NCBI RefSeq assembly: GCF_020085105.1
Contig: NC_058042.1
Span: 9,499,501 to 9,563,500 of the forward strand
Direction of reading: 5' to 3'
DNA: 64,000 bases
Source of the DNA: Siniperca chuatsi
Lineage: Eukaryota; Chordata; Actinopteri; Centrarchiformes; Sinipercidae
Part shown: positions 13,281 through 29,175 of the stretch, one piece after another
How positions within the stretch are numbered: position 1 is the first letter of the stretch
Layout: each line of letters begins with the position of its first letter
Translations under genes and position numbers: made by a program
The notes under the pieces: model-generated
The model's database searches: none
The model's input: only the letters and a program-made list of their open reading frames with translations
What the model was told of the DNA's origin: nothing

Positions 13281-13537
13281 GAACCAACAAGCTAATTCCC
13301 AACCATCATATTCCACAATGCAGGGAATCCCCACTTGCTGTGAAAGCATCCATAAAGATGGATGGAGTCACCAAAAGTGGAGAAATGGATGTGCCACAGG
13401 CTCTGCAGTGTCTGCTTGAGGTGTATTTCCTGTTTCGTGTGGAGTACCCCAAACAGCTGAAATACACACTATCATTTATTTTTGTTCACTGTAATATCTT
13501 ATATTTTTTAATGTGGCCTACAATTTATATTGTGTAA
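13281..13537 (+). other. Exon-like open stretch in the decayed element
   Basis: A good acceptor (TTCTTTTCCACAG) precedes an open frame reading GTNKLIPNHHIPQCRESPLA and then KASIKMDGVTKSGEMDVPQA..LLEVYFLFRVEYPKQLKYTLSFI. The tail vaguely recalls the C-terminus of a repetitive fish protein group annotated as SAMD3-like (..YALNLKYP..LKYTFEFIQK). No upstream coding exon was found. It is probably a relic terminal exon carried by the element. The resemblance is from memory and weak. Confidence 0.35.
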
Positions 13538-13693
13538 TTTGATGTTTTATATGGTGAAACTACTTTTTGATGATAAATACAGTCAATTTGAAACCATCCC
13601 TCTCTTTTCTCTTTCTTCAGTCTAAAAAATGTGGTCAACCAAGGCAATAAAAGGTTTGGGATATTGACTGAACCTTTAAAACAGGGTAGTCGT

Positions 13694-13842
13694 ACTGATC
13701 CTGGAAGGGGCGGTGTGGCTGCAGGTTTTCATTCCAACCAAGCAGGAGCACACCTGCAACAAACCTGTGTGAAGACTGAGGTGCGCCTGCTTAGTTGGAA
13801 TGAAAACCTGCAGCCACACCGACCCTGGGATCCTGGATCAGT
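13694..13842. mobile_element. Palindromic MITE, 149 bp
   Basis: The left half runs ACTGATCCTGG...GGTGTGGCTGCAGGTTTTCA TTCCAAC and the right half is its inverted copy ...GTTGGAATGAAAACCTGCAG CCACACC...GGATCAGT. The arms are about 60 bp each with a short central spacer. This can fold into a long hairpin. It lies near the right edge of the TAGAACC-bounded element, so it inserted later or forms part of that edge. Confidence 0.8.
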
Positions 13843-13959
13843 TTGAATGGACCCTCTGAAATGGTTCTATATAGAACCTTTTGAGAGTGCCACATATGTA
13901 CCAAGCTATAGAACCCTTTAAGGTTCTATATAGAACCACTTATTCTTTGTGTGTGGCAT

Positions 13960-14333
13960 CCCTGTCCTCTGTTCACTCACTGGTTGCAGACACACACGTA
14001 GGTGCGTTTCCAGCCTGAGTTGCTGTTCCAGTTGTAGTGGCGGAGCAGCGTTACAGCCCGTCTACTCTTCAGCGAGTTTTCATTATTAACTGACTAGCTG
14101 TACCTGTTTTATCATCGACAAAGATTGGAGGAGACTAAAGACATAATTGTTGCTGGTTGTTCTTTGACCAGAAACCCACTGTGCGCATCTGAACTTCTGC
14201 GTCCTCTTGGAGACACTGATTTGTTCCCAACAGATTTGTGATCTCTGCGCATCTTTTTCTTTTACTCATCAGCATCAAAGCTTTTCTTTCGAGGGGATTT
14301 GAACCACGAAAGCAGAATATCAATGTTTTTTGC
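13960..14333 (+). promoter_or_regulatory. hapln3: Probable hapln3 promoter and non-coding first exon
   Basis: The hapln3 coding exon begins after a clear acceptor at 14933-14934, so a 5' exon lies upstream. The best candidate donor is GCG|GTAAGT at 14333/14334, following about 350 bases of relatively GC-rich sequence (GTAGTGGCGGAGCAGCGTTAC). The transcription start is not defined. Splice-site inference only. Confidence 0.4.
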
Positions 14334-14832
14334 GGTAAGTGAAGAAAATAAATATTAACACATTGACTGTGCGTCAACTATGGTCTGTGATCTTTATAAA
14401 ACGAATCACCTCATTAGTCACGTGAGCTTCTGAAATTCGCTTTACGATTGTTTAAATGTATTAGATCTTTTGCATTCAGACTTTGTTTTGTTTTGTTTTT
14501 TGTTCTCACCTGACGGTCAGGTGTGTTGTGTTCCTAAACTGAGTCAACAATTGTCACAGGTGTTGCACTTAGCAAATATCGATATTGGCAATAAGGATAC
14601 AAAGGTGAAAAATTATGCCCTTAACTGACATAGTTGTAGCCTCCCTGAAATGTAGAAATAAATCAGCTGATAACTATAATGCATAATTCATATATTTTAA
14701 ATCAGTAATTTGAAGTAACCGTTCTGTGGTGCCACAGTGCAGAAACATTATTTTCACTCACTTATAGGTTGTCGAAGTGGCAACATTAACATTTTCATAG
14801 AAAATAGCCGGAGTTTATTAACATGGTGTCAT

Positions 14833-14847
14833 GCTGCCCTCTACTGG
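14833..14847 (-). promoter_or_regulatory. CTCF-like motif upstream of hapln3 coding exon
   Basis: The minus strand reads CCAGTAGAGGGCAGC, matching all 15 positions of the CTCF core consensus CCASYAGRKGGCRSY. It lies in the inferred hapln3 intron 1. Motif match only; occupancy unknown. Confidence 0.45.
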
Positions 14848-14981
14848 CCCTGTTCTGTCACAACACCCGATAATAAAAATACATAAAAATAATTCCACTG
14901 TGCTTTTAGGGGCTAATCAGGTTTCTCTCCACAGGCTTGAGGATCGCACAGAGACGATCAGGACTTGTAGTTACAGCCAGG

Positions 14982-19705
<4,724 letters not shown>

Positions 19706-20044
19706 ATATAGATCCCCACCCCTCTTCTACAGGGTCAGAAATGTTAATTTGACACTCATTTCTTCAAAATATCTTTATGAGCAAGCTGTTTCATTAATAC
19801 TGTGTAAACCCTGAGATGATTAACAGAAGAAGAAAGCAGGAAAAAAAGCTTTTACACTACACAAAATTCTATTTACTTTTTCAGACTTTCCTCTAATATT
19901 TTTTTTTCTTGTTAGGTGTCTTACATCGTCATGCCTCTAAAAATTATTAAAAAAACATGGACCAAAAAAAACAAACTCTTTGCTTAACCTGGTTATCGAC
20001 AGTGTTGATGGGTCACAAGTAGACATTGCATTGTTTTTTAATAT

Positions 20045-20204
20045 TTATTCTTTTAGGGGGCATTTTCGCCTTTATAGGGATAAAGGTACAGATAGGAAAC
20101 ATTGGGGGAGAGAGTGGTATCACATGCAACAAAGTTCTCCGGCTGTAAATTAAACCAGGGATGTTGCGGATATATGTTATGCGTCTTAACCACCAGGACG
20201 CCCC
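20045..20204 (-). mobile_element. tRNA-derived SINE
   Basis: On the minus strand it opens GGGGCGTCCTGGTGGTTAAG, then ACGC (A-box-like). A B-box-like GGTTTAATTTAC follows, then a body with CCACTCTCTCCCCCAATGTT and a 3' end ATAAAGGCGAAAATGCCCCC, then an A/T-rich tail. The order and spacing suit a tRNA-derived SINE of a type common in fishes. About 160 bp, full length or nearly so. Confidence 0.65.
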
Positions 20205-21888
20205 GACACTGCTTCATTTAATGGCGTTTCAAGCGAAAAGGGAACCACAGGTGTAAACCTTATTTTTACTATTATATCTACAACTCATTGTATTTTTCTA
20301 TTAGTACATTCTCTCTGTGAATTTCTCTTTTTGTACATTCAAGGAAAGCATTTACTTTACTGTGATCTCACCATTTATGATATACGCTATTGAAATTAGC
20401 ATCTGCTAAATAACATTTGTACTTGAGCTTGGAATTCTATTAGCTGATGAAGGCCATGACATGCCATTCAAAGTTCAGAAAAAGCTAGTAAGTGGACTTT
20501 GAGTTGAGTTCATTTTGTTACTGACAGTTCTACTGTATAACCATGTACCTCAGCTGATTTTCACATTAAGGCAGGTGTTAGGTGGAGGTTTTTACGTCAT
20601 CTGGAAATCTAACTTATTTCTGTATAACAAATGCTTTTCCTAACCATTAAAATCTGTGTACAGAAGATTCCCGTCTCTGTCTCTCCACACAGAAATTGTA
20701 TGCCCACACACACACAACTTAAACAACACAGCTATCTTACCAAGAAGGCAAGATCTACATTTAGACTTGAAAATACAAAACATGGCTGAAGGGCAGTCAA
20801 TGCAGGAGCTTTATTTGAATAAAAAACAATTCGTAATATATTTCAGGTTTGACAAACAACAGCTTGATTTGTTTTGTCTATTTGAGAAGCACTGGCTCAA
20901 GTATTAGTAATGTCCAGCCGTGAGACCATTTCTCCCGCTGTGCATCTGTCTGAGGTAGGCTGAACAGTCTTCACTGCATTGATCGTTGGTTATTCTTTAT
21001 TAACCACACAGTACATCTCTCTGTCTTACTGTGTCAAAAGTACAGGTCTTAACATATTGTGTCAATTTGTGTTGAGCAACTATTTCCATTTATACACAGC
21101 ATTTTCATTTATAACTCTTTTGTTTATAACTACTCTACAACATGATGGCGTTTTTGTACACATTAGTGCTCCATAAAAGGAAATACCGAACTCATTCTGT
21201 GGTTGTAGGTAAACTGATTAGAAGAAAAGCGGCTGTTAGCAGCATGCTGGATGGAAGAATATTCATCCAGAGTAGACTGTTATTCTTGAGTCCAGTCCAA
21301 ACTTCTCATCCTGTTGTTTCTTGTTGCTCAGTCAGTAAGTTACACTTTAAGAAACTTTTGACATTTATAGAATTTAAACAAACCAGGGGCCCTTTTCACA
21401 AAGGCGATTTGTGAGCACTGTTTACAGGCGAATCTCAAATGGTGGCAGCATCGCGTTCCACAAATGATTGTTGCTGACAAATTGCAGATAAATTTGGGTC
21501 CTACTGGGACTTTGCATGCTAATGTCCAGTAGTAAGATATTTTTTTGATAAATGAAATATTTTTAAATTAACATAAAATTAAGATTTTATGTCATGTTGC
21601 AAATCGCTGCTTGGCCCAGAAGGCATTGGTGCTCATCAGCTGAGTGAGTAGTAACGATGCTTCACCTGAGTTTGTGAACAATCCAGTTTTTCACCTCCAC
21701 TGAAGATGCAGTAGAGGTTAAAATAGGCTATACGACAAAGATATTGTCAGGAAAATATTCCAGGGTTTATCCACAAAAAAAACAAGACAAAGACTTCCGA
21801 ATAAAGCCAAGATACTGAAACTCTGTTTCCTATAATTCATTCAATAAAACATGTAATAAACAGTAAACAAAAAGCACATTTTGTTTAC

Positions 21889-21919
<31 letters not shown>

Positions 21920-21930
21920 TGTGAATTTTT
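20205..21930. other. Intergenic sequence between hapln3 and the zinc-finger/BESS-like gene
   Basis: No gene was recognised. It contains a (GT)n microsatellite at 21889-21916 just beyond the stop of the minus-strand gene. That gene's 3' UTR should run leftward into this region, but I found no minus-strand AATAAA close to the stop. Confidence 0.5.
21889..21916. repeat. (GT)n microsatellite
   Basis: About 14 uninterrupted GT units, 17 bp beyond the stop codon of the minus-strand zinc-finger/BESS-like gene, hence probably in its 3' UTR. Confidence 0.9.
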
Positions 21931-21932
21931 TC

Positions 21933-24156
21933 CTACTCAAACTCAGCTTCAAATAGGAGTCTCTCGATTTTCATCCTGACATCTGCCTTTTTCTGAGGGG
22001 ACAACTTTTTAAACATTTTCACGAGGCTCATGAAGTAGTATTCATCGCAGTCTTGGGGTTTTTCAAAGTTTGTCTGTACAGTTCGGTGACATTTAGAAGA
22101 GCCTGGCTCAGTACTCCTCTTCATCTTCCCCACAGTGTCACACTCATTTGACTTGGGGATAATGGGAGTCACTGACTGGCTGCTGCTCGCTCCTTGGCTG
22201 TTTTGGTCGTCTGAATCCGGGATGATGGTTATGTTGTCACTGTCATTGTCGCTCTCCTGTGAGGACAACACAAATTTTTTAAAACAAAATAAACCAATCA
22301 AAGGGACTTAGCTTTTGGGTGGTATAATGCACAACTTGATAGATAAGACAGCTTCCAAAGCTGGCTAAATCTGAAAATGGATATTTTTCTGAGTTTTCTG
22401 ATCACAGGCAACTTGTGATATTTTTTAAAAAGTACCTGGAGAACAACATAGTAACGTCCTCCAAAAATGCTGCAGACATAATAAATTCCAAGCCATCATC
22501 ACAAGATCATAATCACAAAATGTGACTTTCTTTTGCACAAGTGCAAGCTGGTTGTAGTCAACAGGCACAACAGTTAAACAGGCGCAAGAAGCACTGTGTG
22601 CTATGCACTTCTGGCTGCCATGCAGTAATTAAAACACATGAAAGGGGTTTAAAACATACAGGTTGCTGTTGATGGTAAAAAGGGACATAGGAAAGATAGA
22701 AAGCCCAAAGATTTACATCAGCCACCAGAAGACAAAACCCTGAAGGTGCTGCTACTTTTTCTTTGTGTGACACAATATTAATTGCAACATCCTAAACTTA
22801 AACGTTTAGGTACACTGTTAGGAAACAATGCATATCTGCCTTGATAAACAGCTGACTTAAAAGTGCATCATACATGATCGCAGCCGTACCATGTCACTCT
22901 CTCCAGGGGTCGGCGATGCAGCAATCAATTCTTTGGCTTGGACTCTTCTCTTTGTCACGGCTGTGTGTAGTAGGGATAATTTTTGGGCTCTCTGCTGTTG
23001 GGCCTGGCGGCAGACTGGTAAATGATTGGTGAAATCTCGTTTCCTTAACAGTGTGGCTGTGCAGTACAAACAGTGGTAATGCTGCTGTTTTCTGCACCCC
23101 AGTCCACATCTGTGGATTGTGTACTCTGAAATATGAACAGCACATTGAATTATGAATGAATTAGTAATGAATCACTTTGCTGACAGGTCAACTAATTACA
23201 AAATATTAAATGTAAAAGCCTTACCTCCAAAGTAAATGGCTCTCCTTAGATGATTGTCCAAATGAAGCCTAGCTCTGGAGCGTTTTGAGGGTTTGAAAAA
23301 AGATGGTAAACAAAATGGACAATGAAATTTGCTTGGAAAGCAGCAACTGTTGCATTTTTGCAGAGGAGGAAAGGAAAATCCCTTCTGGATGGATACATGA
23401 ACCTGGAACAGATAATAAAAACAACCTCAGGCGCATAAACTGTGGCATCCATTAAGTATTATACGTACATATTAACGTTATCTACAAAGAGTCTAGTTGT
23501 CTGCTCTTGTTATGAGTGAAATGCAGCTCATTTAAAATGTGAGTTACTTCTACTGAAAACAGGAATGTGATGTAAACGTTTCCGGGCTGTGCAAAAGGAT
23601 AAGATGAACCATAGCTACAATTTAAACTGTTGTTTAACATAGCCAATGGAAACAAAAATGCACAGGTGTGTTTTTATTTGCATATTCAGTTTGATTTTAG
23701 CTTGATTCTGATTTCAGTAGTGTTGCCCCTTTTGATTGTGCCGAAAAACTGTTTAACGGCTAGCCGTGCTAGCTTTTAAATAACTGCTAAACTGTTGTGA
23801 TGTTTTTATCGTGGATAATGTTTTACTTTGACATTTTAAAAGGTTAAAGTTATTTATTCGGATCTCCTAAATGGCTGTTCAGTGCTTTGGAGTAAAGTTA
23901 ACAGTTACACATTGTGATTAGCGTTAGTTAGCTGGCTACCTGCAAGTTAGCTAGCGTTAGCTAGGCAATTAGCTAATAGCTTGGCAAGTCAAGAAGACAA
24001 CTCCTCTGAGGTATTTAGTCCACGGCACGGCTGAAAAGCGAGGATAACACAACGGTCACGTATGAACGAGTTGCTGTGATAATAAACAGTTAATAATCGT
24101 CAACACTGGCGTTCGCTCATGTATTTGCTTACTTTAAACTGCTGATCACTGTCCAT
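21933..24156 (-). CDS. Uncharacterised zinc-finger-like protein with BESS-like motif, four exons, complete
   Basis: I do not recognise a named gene. Minus-strand exons 24133-24156 (MDSDQQFK), 23225-23402, 22890-23125 and 21933-22256 have GT-AG borders and join without a break to 253 aa, stop TAG. Exon 2 is Cys/His rich (KCNSCCFPSKFHCPFCLPSF, then HLDNHL). Exon 3 has CGLGCRKQQHYHCLYCTATL followed by RKRDFTNHLPVC, a C-x2-C-x12-H-x3-C zinc-knuckle-like finger. Exon 4 has an acidic, Ser/Gln-rich linker (ESDNDSDNITIIPDSDD) and ends with EYYFMSLVKMFKKLSPQKKA DVRMKIERLLFEAE, which fits the BESS protein-interaction motif of MADF-BESS chromatin proteins. A nuclear regulatory role is inference. An alternative in-frame ATG at 24189 would add 11 residues. 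Upstream of it the frame stays open through a (GAA)n run, without an ATG. Confidence 0.75.
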
Positions 24157-24225
24157 TTTTCCCACAGAAAAGTTTAGCACTTCTACCATGAATGCTGTTG
24201 TTGTTTTTCTTTTGTTTGTTGTTTT

Positions 24226-24290
24226 TTCTTCTTCTTCTTCTTCTTCTTCTTCTTCTTCTTCTTCTTCTTCTTCTGATGATGATGATGATT
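24226..24290. repeat. (TTC)n followed by (TGA)n tract
   Basis: Sixteen or so TTC units, then five GAT/TGA units. On the minus strand this reads as (TCA)n then (GAA)n in frame with the start of the zinc-finger/BESS-like gene, a potential Ser/Glu run. No in-frame ATG lies above it, so it is more likely 5' UTR or promoter. Confidence 0.85.
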
Positions 24291-24590
24291 CATTGGCGGT
24301 TGGCAAGCCAGCTTACAGACGCATTACCGACACCTACTGGACAGGAAGGAAAATAAACTCAATTGTCTTTGTAAGTAACTAGATAACTAAGTGACTTCTC
24401 CCATAATTCTTTCCCAAGGAGAGTTTTTGCTTCATTTCATGCTGATACTAGTTCCCTTCAATTCTCATTATAAATTCAATACATTCCAATAGAAAAAATT
24501 TAATTCGAATACTAATTAAATTTTATTTTATTTTAATTCTAGTCGGCGTGACGTTGGGTGTTACCTATTTCATGAAGTGTTTGATTGAGC

Positions 24591-25077
24591 CCTCAGATCT
24601 TTTACTTAAGTAAAAGTAGTAATACCACAGTGTAGAAATACTCTGTTACAAGTAAAAGCCCTGCATTCAAAGTCTTACTTAAGTAGGATAAAAGTACAAA
24701 AGTATTAGCATCAAAATATACTTAAAGTACTAAAAGTCAAAGTACTCATTATGCAGAATGGCCCATTTCAGAATAATGCATATTATATTACTGGATTATA
24801 ATTATTGATGCATTAATGTGTTCATTACTTTAATGTTGCAGCTGGTAAAGGCGAGGCTAATTTTTATTACTTTATATTAGTTTAATCTGTAATAATACAT
24901 AATGATTTATTAGTTGATTTATATTCTGAATCTACAAAGTAACAACTAGCAACTAAAGCTTTAAAATAAATGTAGTGCAGTAAAAAGTACAATATTTGTC
25001 TCTGTGGTGGAGTAGAAGTATAAAGCACCTCAAGTACAGTACTTGAGTAAATGTACTTAGTTACTTTCCACCACTGG
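24591..25077 (+). mobile_element. Non-autonomous hAT-like repeat, about 490 bp
   Basis: It begins CAGATCTTTTACTTAAGTAA AAGTAGTAATACC and ends GTACTTAGTTACTTTCCACC ACTGG, the two ends of a very common fish element. Other copies or ends in this window are at 28225-28708 (opposite orientation), 36682-36880 and 37085-37320. The interior is AT-rich and non-coding. The hAT assignment is from memory of the family. Confidence 0.6.
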
Positions 25078-25319
25078 TCCTGTGTGACTGTTTTCTCCTG
25101 CAGCAACTAGGAGATACTCTTCAGTACCAACATGCTTATTGATTTCAAACAGACACCTTCCTGTTTCCTTGACTATACTGTTTCACAGTATTCTTGCCAA
25201 ACCTTCAGCTTTACCTAATGAAACTGTATATTGACTGCCTGTGATTTCAGTTGCCGTTTTTCCGTTACTTTCCACGCCATGAGAAGGAACCTACAGGAAG
25301 CAAATACTGAAAACCTTAA

Positions 25320-25760
25320 TCTGTACAATGATTCTTGTATATGTTGTCTTTCCGAACCATATTTATTACAATGCAAGATGACAACAGATTTATCAGCCTG
25401 ACAGTGTTCACGTAGACCTATTTGATGCTTTCCTGCTATTATATCAAGTGTACTGTGTAAGTTAGAATGACCAAGTCTTATTGTGTTGAAGATGACCTCC
25501 TTTTGTAGATAATAATGTTTCTAAATGTGAATTTATCTCAGTGTTTCACTACTTGTGTCATGTTGCTTTCCTCCAAATGATTCCCTTGACCTCTGACTTT
25601 CTGCACAGCTTGTTTAGCTAGTCCATCCACCTCCTCATTTCCCTTTAGACCTACATGAGCAGGAACCCACATAAACAAAATACATGAGTTAGTTGAAAGC
25701 ACCTGCAACACTTTGAATAGATTATCTAAGTAGATCCCCAGAAAATGTAAATGCACATTC
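25320..25760 (-). mobile_element. I-clade LINE fragment with RNase H domain
   Basis: The minus strand encodes ILFMWVPAHVGLKGNEEVDG LAKQA, the conserved end of an RNase H domain carried by I-type non-LTR elements. After it comes a shifted stretch resembling the usual C-terminal motif (GLREHCQADKSVVILHCNKY GSER; compare C..C...ETVEH.L..C..Y...R). It is 5' truncated, interrupted by stops and a frameshift, and inactive. Confidence 0.7.
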
Positions 25761-25789
25761 TAATCTCACAATTGCTTCCCTCCAGGAAC

Positions 25790-28220
25790 TGAAGAAGCAG
25801 CCACAGTTTTCACTTGTTTTTGGATTGGCTCTCATGTCCATTGTTTTTTTGTTTTTTTTGTCTAATATTATTGTTTTAATCATTAATCACATCCTTCCTG
25901 AGTTTAACTTGTGTATTTGGTTGTCTATGTCATGAACAAATCCAACCACTAGTTTTATTAATCTGATAATTACCTTGTCAAAATTGCACATTAGTGAGAG
26001 TAAATTTACCAAAGTTAAGCCCCGTTTAAAATTTTAGTTCAGAAAATGGAATACTTGCATGGTTACACTTGCAAATGTATGTCGTACCTTCAGTGTTTCT
26101 TCTTTAAGCAGTAATTTTTCCTGGGCTTCAGTGTAATCCAGTAACTTCCTGGGACGCCTACGTTTGAGCTGTTTCCTAGTATTTTCACATGCTGTCCTTT
26201 GTTAATACATGTGACAAATGTGATTTGTCAATGTATTCCTACTGGGGCGACTCAGAGAGGGAAAACAGCTTCAGAGAGTTTAATTATTTAATACCTGTAC
26301 TTTTGCCATCAGTCAATCTAAACAGCATCTTAAACTAATCTGTACTTTAACTCTTTAAAGAGTTATTTCTTTTTCTGGATGTCTTCCTCTTCTCCTTCAC
26401 TGCTGAAGATTATCTGTCCCAGTCAAAAATCACCAGTACAGCACAACAAAAAGAAATATGGAGGAAGCACAGGGGAATGAATGCAACACCCTGACTTTGA
26501 TGTACAAAGGAAAAACATAAGAATTAAGAATATTAAGGAAAATATCTTGATACTGTGAACATCTATCAGCCACTCTAATTCTGAGATGTACAGGTGTACG
26601 AAGTATGACTGCCAAATAAATATATGGGCAAAGGTAATGACAGTTAATGAAAGCAAGGTTGAAATTTTAACAAATTTAACACAATATTATCTTTATTTAT
26701 TATGACTTATTCCATTAATTATTCCTGTTCAGAACTATTGCATGTCTATACTATAACTATATACTACTATACTAACTATAAGCATGCATCTTTTTTGCAA
26801 AGTGAAATGTTTTAGTTATTAAAAAGGAAAATATTGCAACTTCTGATAACAATAAACGGGAATTTCCTCAAAGTTTTTTGTTATGTTCTGATGAGATTAA
26901 AAGCTCAGGACAGAAAGAAGCATACAACCAAACAGTGTGAGTGCTTGTGTGTGTGTCTACCTGTCTTTTGGTCCAAACAGAGACCTGTCAGAGAGAACGT
27001 ACAGAACCGAAACTTCTCAAACGGAGGTTTAATCACAGCCAGCAGATGGCAGTCAGGTGACTGGGTGCTTTCAGTCAACAATAAGAGCAGAACAAAATGT
27101 GCAATAACCACTAAACTGTATTAACACTTTTAGTTATTTTACAAATACACAACCTTTGGATAAACTTACTATCAGTGCCTTGATTTAACATGATCTACCA
27201 ACTGTATCATACGGCCAGATTAGATAGTAGATTTCCTAAATTTCCTGAATTCACTGTGAACAAACTGCAGTCATGCAGATAATGTGGCATTTATGCTACA
27301 ATCAGATTAAATGTGAAGAATGCAAGATGACACAAATGTGACTGCTGAGAATCTGAGGTGAAATGTGACTGCTGAACAGTGAAGAACACAGTGTACAGTC
27401 ACTGAAGTGTGTTACCAGACCCCACAGTATCTCTCAGGTTTATGAGACATTTATATGTGGAACAGTGAAATATTTGCTGTGTAGCGGATTCAGCAGCTCA
27501 GGTCTTGTAGGTTCATGTCAGGAAACATAGTGACAAAATCTGCACTTACAAAACCAGTCATTGCTGAATTGTCACTGAATTTCAGTTCTGTGCAGTTCAT
27601 ATGGGCTGCTTAGATGTGTAAATTACACAAAAAGCCCATATAGACAGAGTAAACAGCTGAAGTAGCAGTAAGGACGTGTTGTGTAAAAGGCTAACGCAAC
27701 ATTGAGTTATTATGCAAGTATACACATAACTGAGACTGTCCAACGGAGCCACAACAACTGAAATTCTTCGAAAGGAAGCAGATTCATGCTCTGACCTCCA
27801 CACCTAGGACTGAAAGTGCGTGACACAATATGTGTCTGAGTGGCTACACTAATAAGGACATTCATTAAATCTCACAGCAAGTTACCGCAGCTGTATTACA
27901 TGGAAAAAGAAAAAGAGCAGACAGGGTAGAAATACAATAAATAATGTGTATAAATGCTCCAAAATCTTTTTGACAAAACTGAAACAAAATAAAAGCCTTT
28001 TGATCAAATAACGGCCAAATATACAAGATAAATGTTTAGGTTAGGTCAGCTTTAGATCATATAAAGCACTTTTAGCTCCATCTTGCATGAAAAGTGTTAT
28101 TTAATGTCTTATTATTACTTTTAAAAAACAATAGCATTGTGTTGATATTTACACACAGAGTCTGATTATTAATTTGTTCTGGCATGTCGGGCCATTGGTA
28201 GAATGTACCATGTGTGTATT
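25790..28220. other. Gene-free stretch
   Basis: No exon, RNA gene or strong repeat was recognised apart from a CTCF-like motif at 27039-27053. Short open frames on both strands (for example 26423-26656 minus and 26834-27124 plus) have no splice support or domain-like pattern. Confidence 0.5.
27039..27053 (+). promoter_or_regulatory. CTCF-like motif
   Basis: CCAGCAGATGGCAGT fits all 15 positions of CCASYAGRKGGCRSY on the plus strand. It lies about 3.3 kb upstream of nmrk2 and faces the minus-strand motifs at 55130 and 61736. Motif match only. Confidence 0.45.
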
Positions 28221-28224
28221 TCCA

Positions 28225-28708
28225 TTTTATGCTACTTTATACTTGTACTTGTCATTTTATGTCATTTTATACTTGTGCTCCACTATATTTCATAGAGAAT
28301 TAATGTACTTTTTACTCTATACATTTATCTCATGGCTATAGTTACTAGTTAAGTTTCAGATTAATATTATAAACAAACAAAACATGTGATCAGGTTATAA
28401 AATACAATAAACTGTTATAGATTAAAATACCCAGCAGTCTATAAAGTTATTAAAATAAACTCCACTTCATCCAGCCACAACACTGAAATACTGCTTCTAT
28501 AATAATGCATCAGTAATAATAAGACAATATTATAATTATATACTAATATAACACTGACACAAGCTATTCTACTGCATAATGAGTGATTTTACTTTTACCT
28601 AAGTACATTTTGAATGCATGATTTTTTACTTGTAATGGTGTTTTTTTTACATTGTGGTATTGCTACTTTTACCCAAGTAAAGGATCTGAGTACTTCTTCC
28701 ACCACTGG
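28225..28708 (-). mobile_element. Non-autonomous hAT-like repeat, second copy
   Basis: It ends at the right with GGTATTGCTACTTTTACCCA AGTAAAGGATCTGAGTAC and TTCCACCACTGG. This is the reverse complement of the left end of the copy at 24591, so it lies in the opposite orientation. The interior is diverged and AT-rich. Confidence 0.55.
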
Positions 28709-29175
28709 TTAGCTGGGGATTCACAGAAAAGGTCTTCCTGAACAAATGTAATAATTACAGAAAAAACATGATTAGACCTCCATGTTATGCGTTCAGTACC
28801 AAGAGTCTCTCTCAGTCACATTTTAACGGTGGTATTTTCAACACATCACAAGGTAGTCAAATGAGAAGGCAAGAGTTTGGTGGAAAATGTCCATCTGGTA
28901 TCAACCTATTGTCACAGTATCAGTAGAAGTGGAGAAGTTTATTTATCTCAGCCTGACCCCCTCGAAACATTAAACCAGATTCAGTCCATGAATATAAAAG
29001 CTTTTGCGCAATATGTTGTTGTAGCTTTCAAGACAAACCAAATTGAGAGAACGAAGATGAGCCCAGCTATGAATAGAAATCTTACAAGCTGAACTGAATT
29101 CCACGCTTGGCGACTTCCTCTTCATAGCTGAGGTTCTCGAGGGTGTAAACCCCAACATAAGTAATATTTTGGTGT

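Larger units (their letters stand above)
11281..13945. mobile_element. Decayed DNA element bounded by TAGAACC-type repeats
   Basis: The left edge (GGTTCTATATAAAAC, then CTATACAGAACC, then GGTTCTATAAC) and the right edge (GGTTCTATATAGAACC twice, at 13864-13879 and 13921-13937) share an inverted GGTTCTATATA terminus and a run of internal GGTTCT/AGAACC blocks. Inside are an exon-like open stretch (13281-13537), a 24-bp direct repeat spaced 120 bp, a GC-richer patch at 11940-12250, and a nested palindromic MITE. No target-site duplication is clear and no transposase was recognised. The superfamily is unknown. Treating the two edges as one element is inference. Confidence 0.45.

Noticed and set aside
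13600-13945. Palindromic region as a transcription terminator or structured RNA gene
   Set aside because: The arms match a dispersed palindromic MITE pattern. A hairpin of this kind is expected from the element alone.
24188-24382. Plus-strand frame MNAVVVFLLFVVF followed by a serine and aspartate run
   Set aside because: The serine run is only the (TTC)n microsatellite and the frame overlaps the start of the better-supported minus-strand gene.
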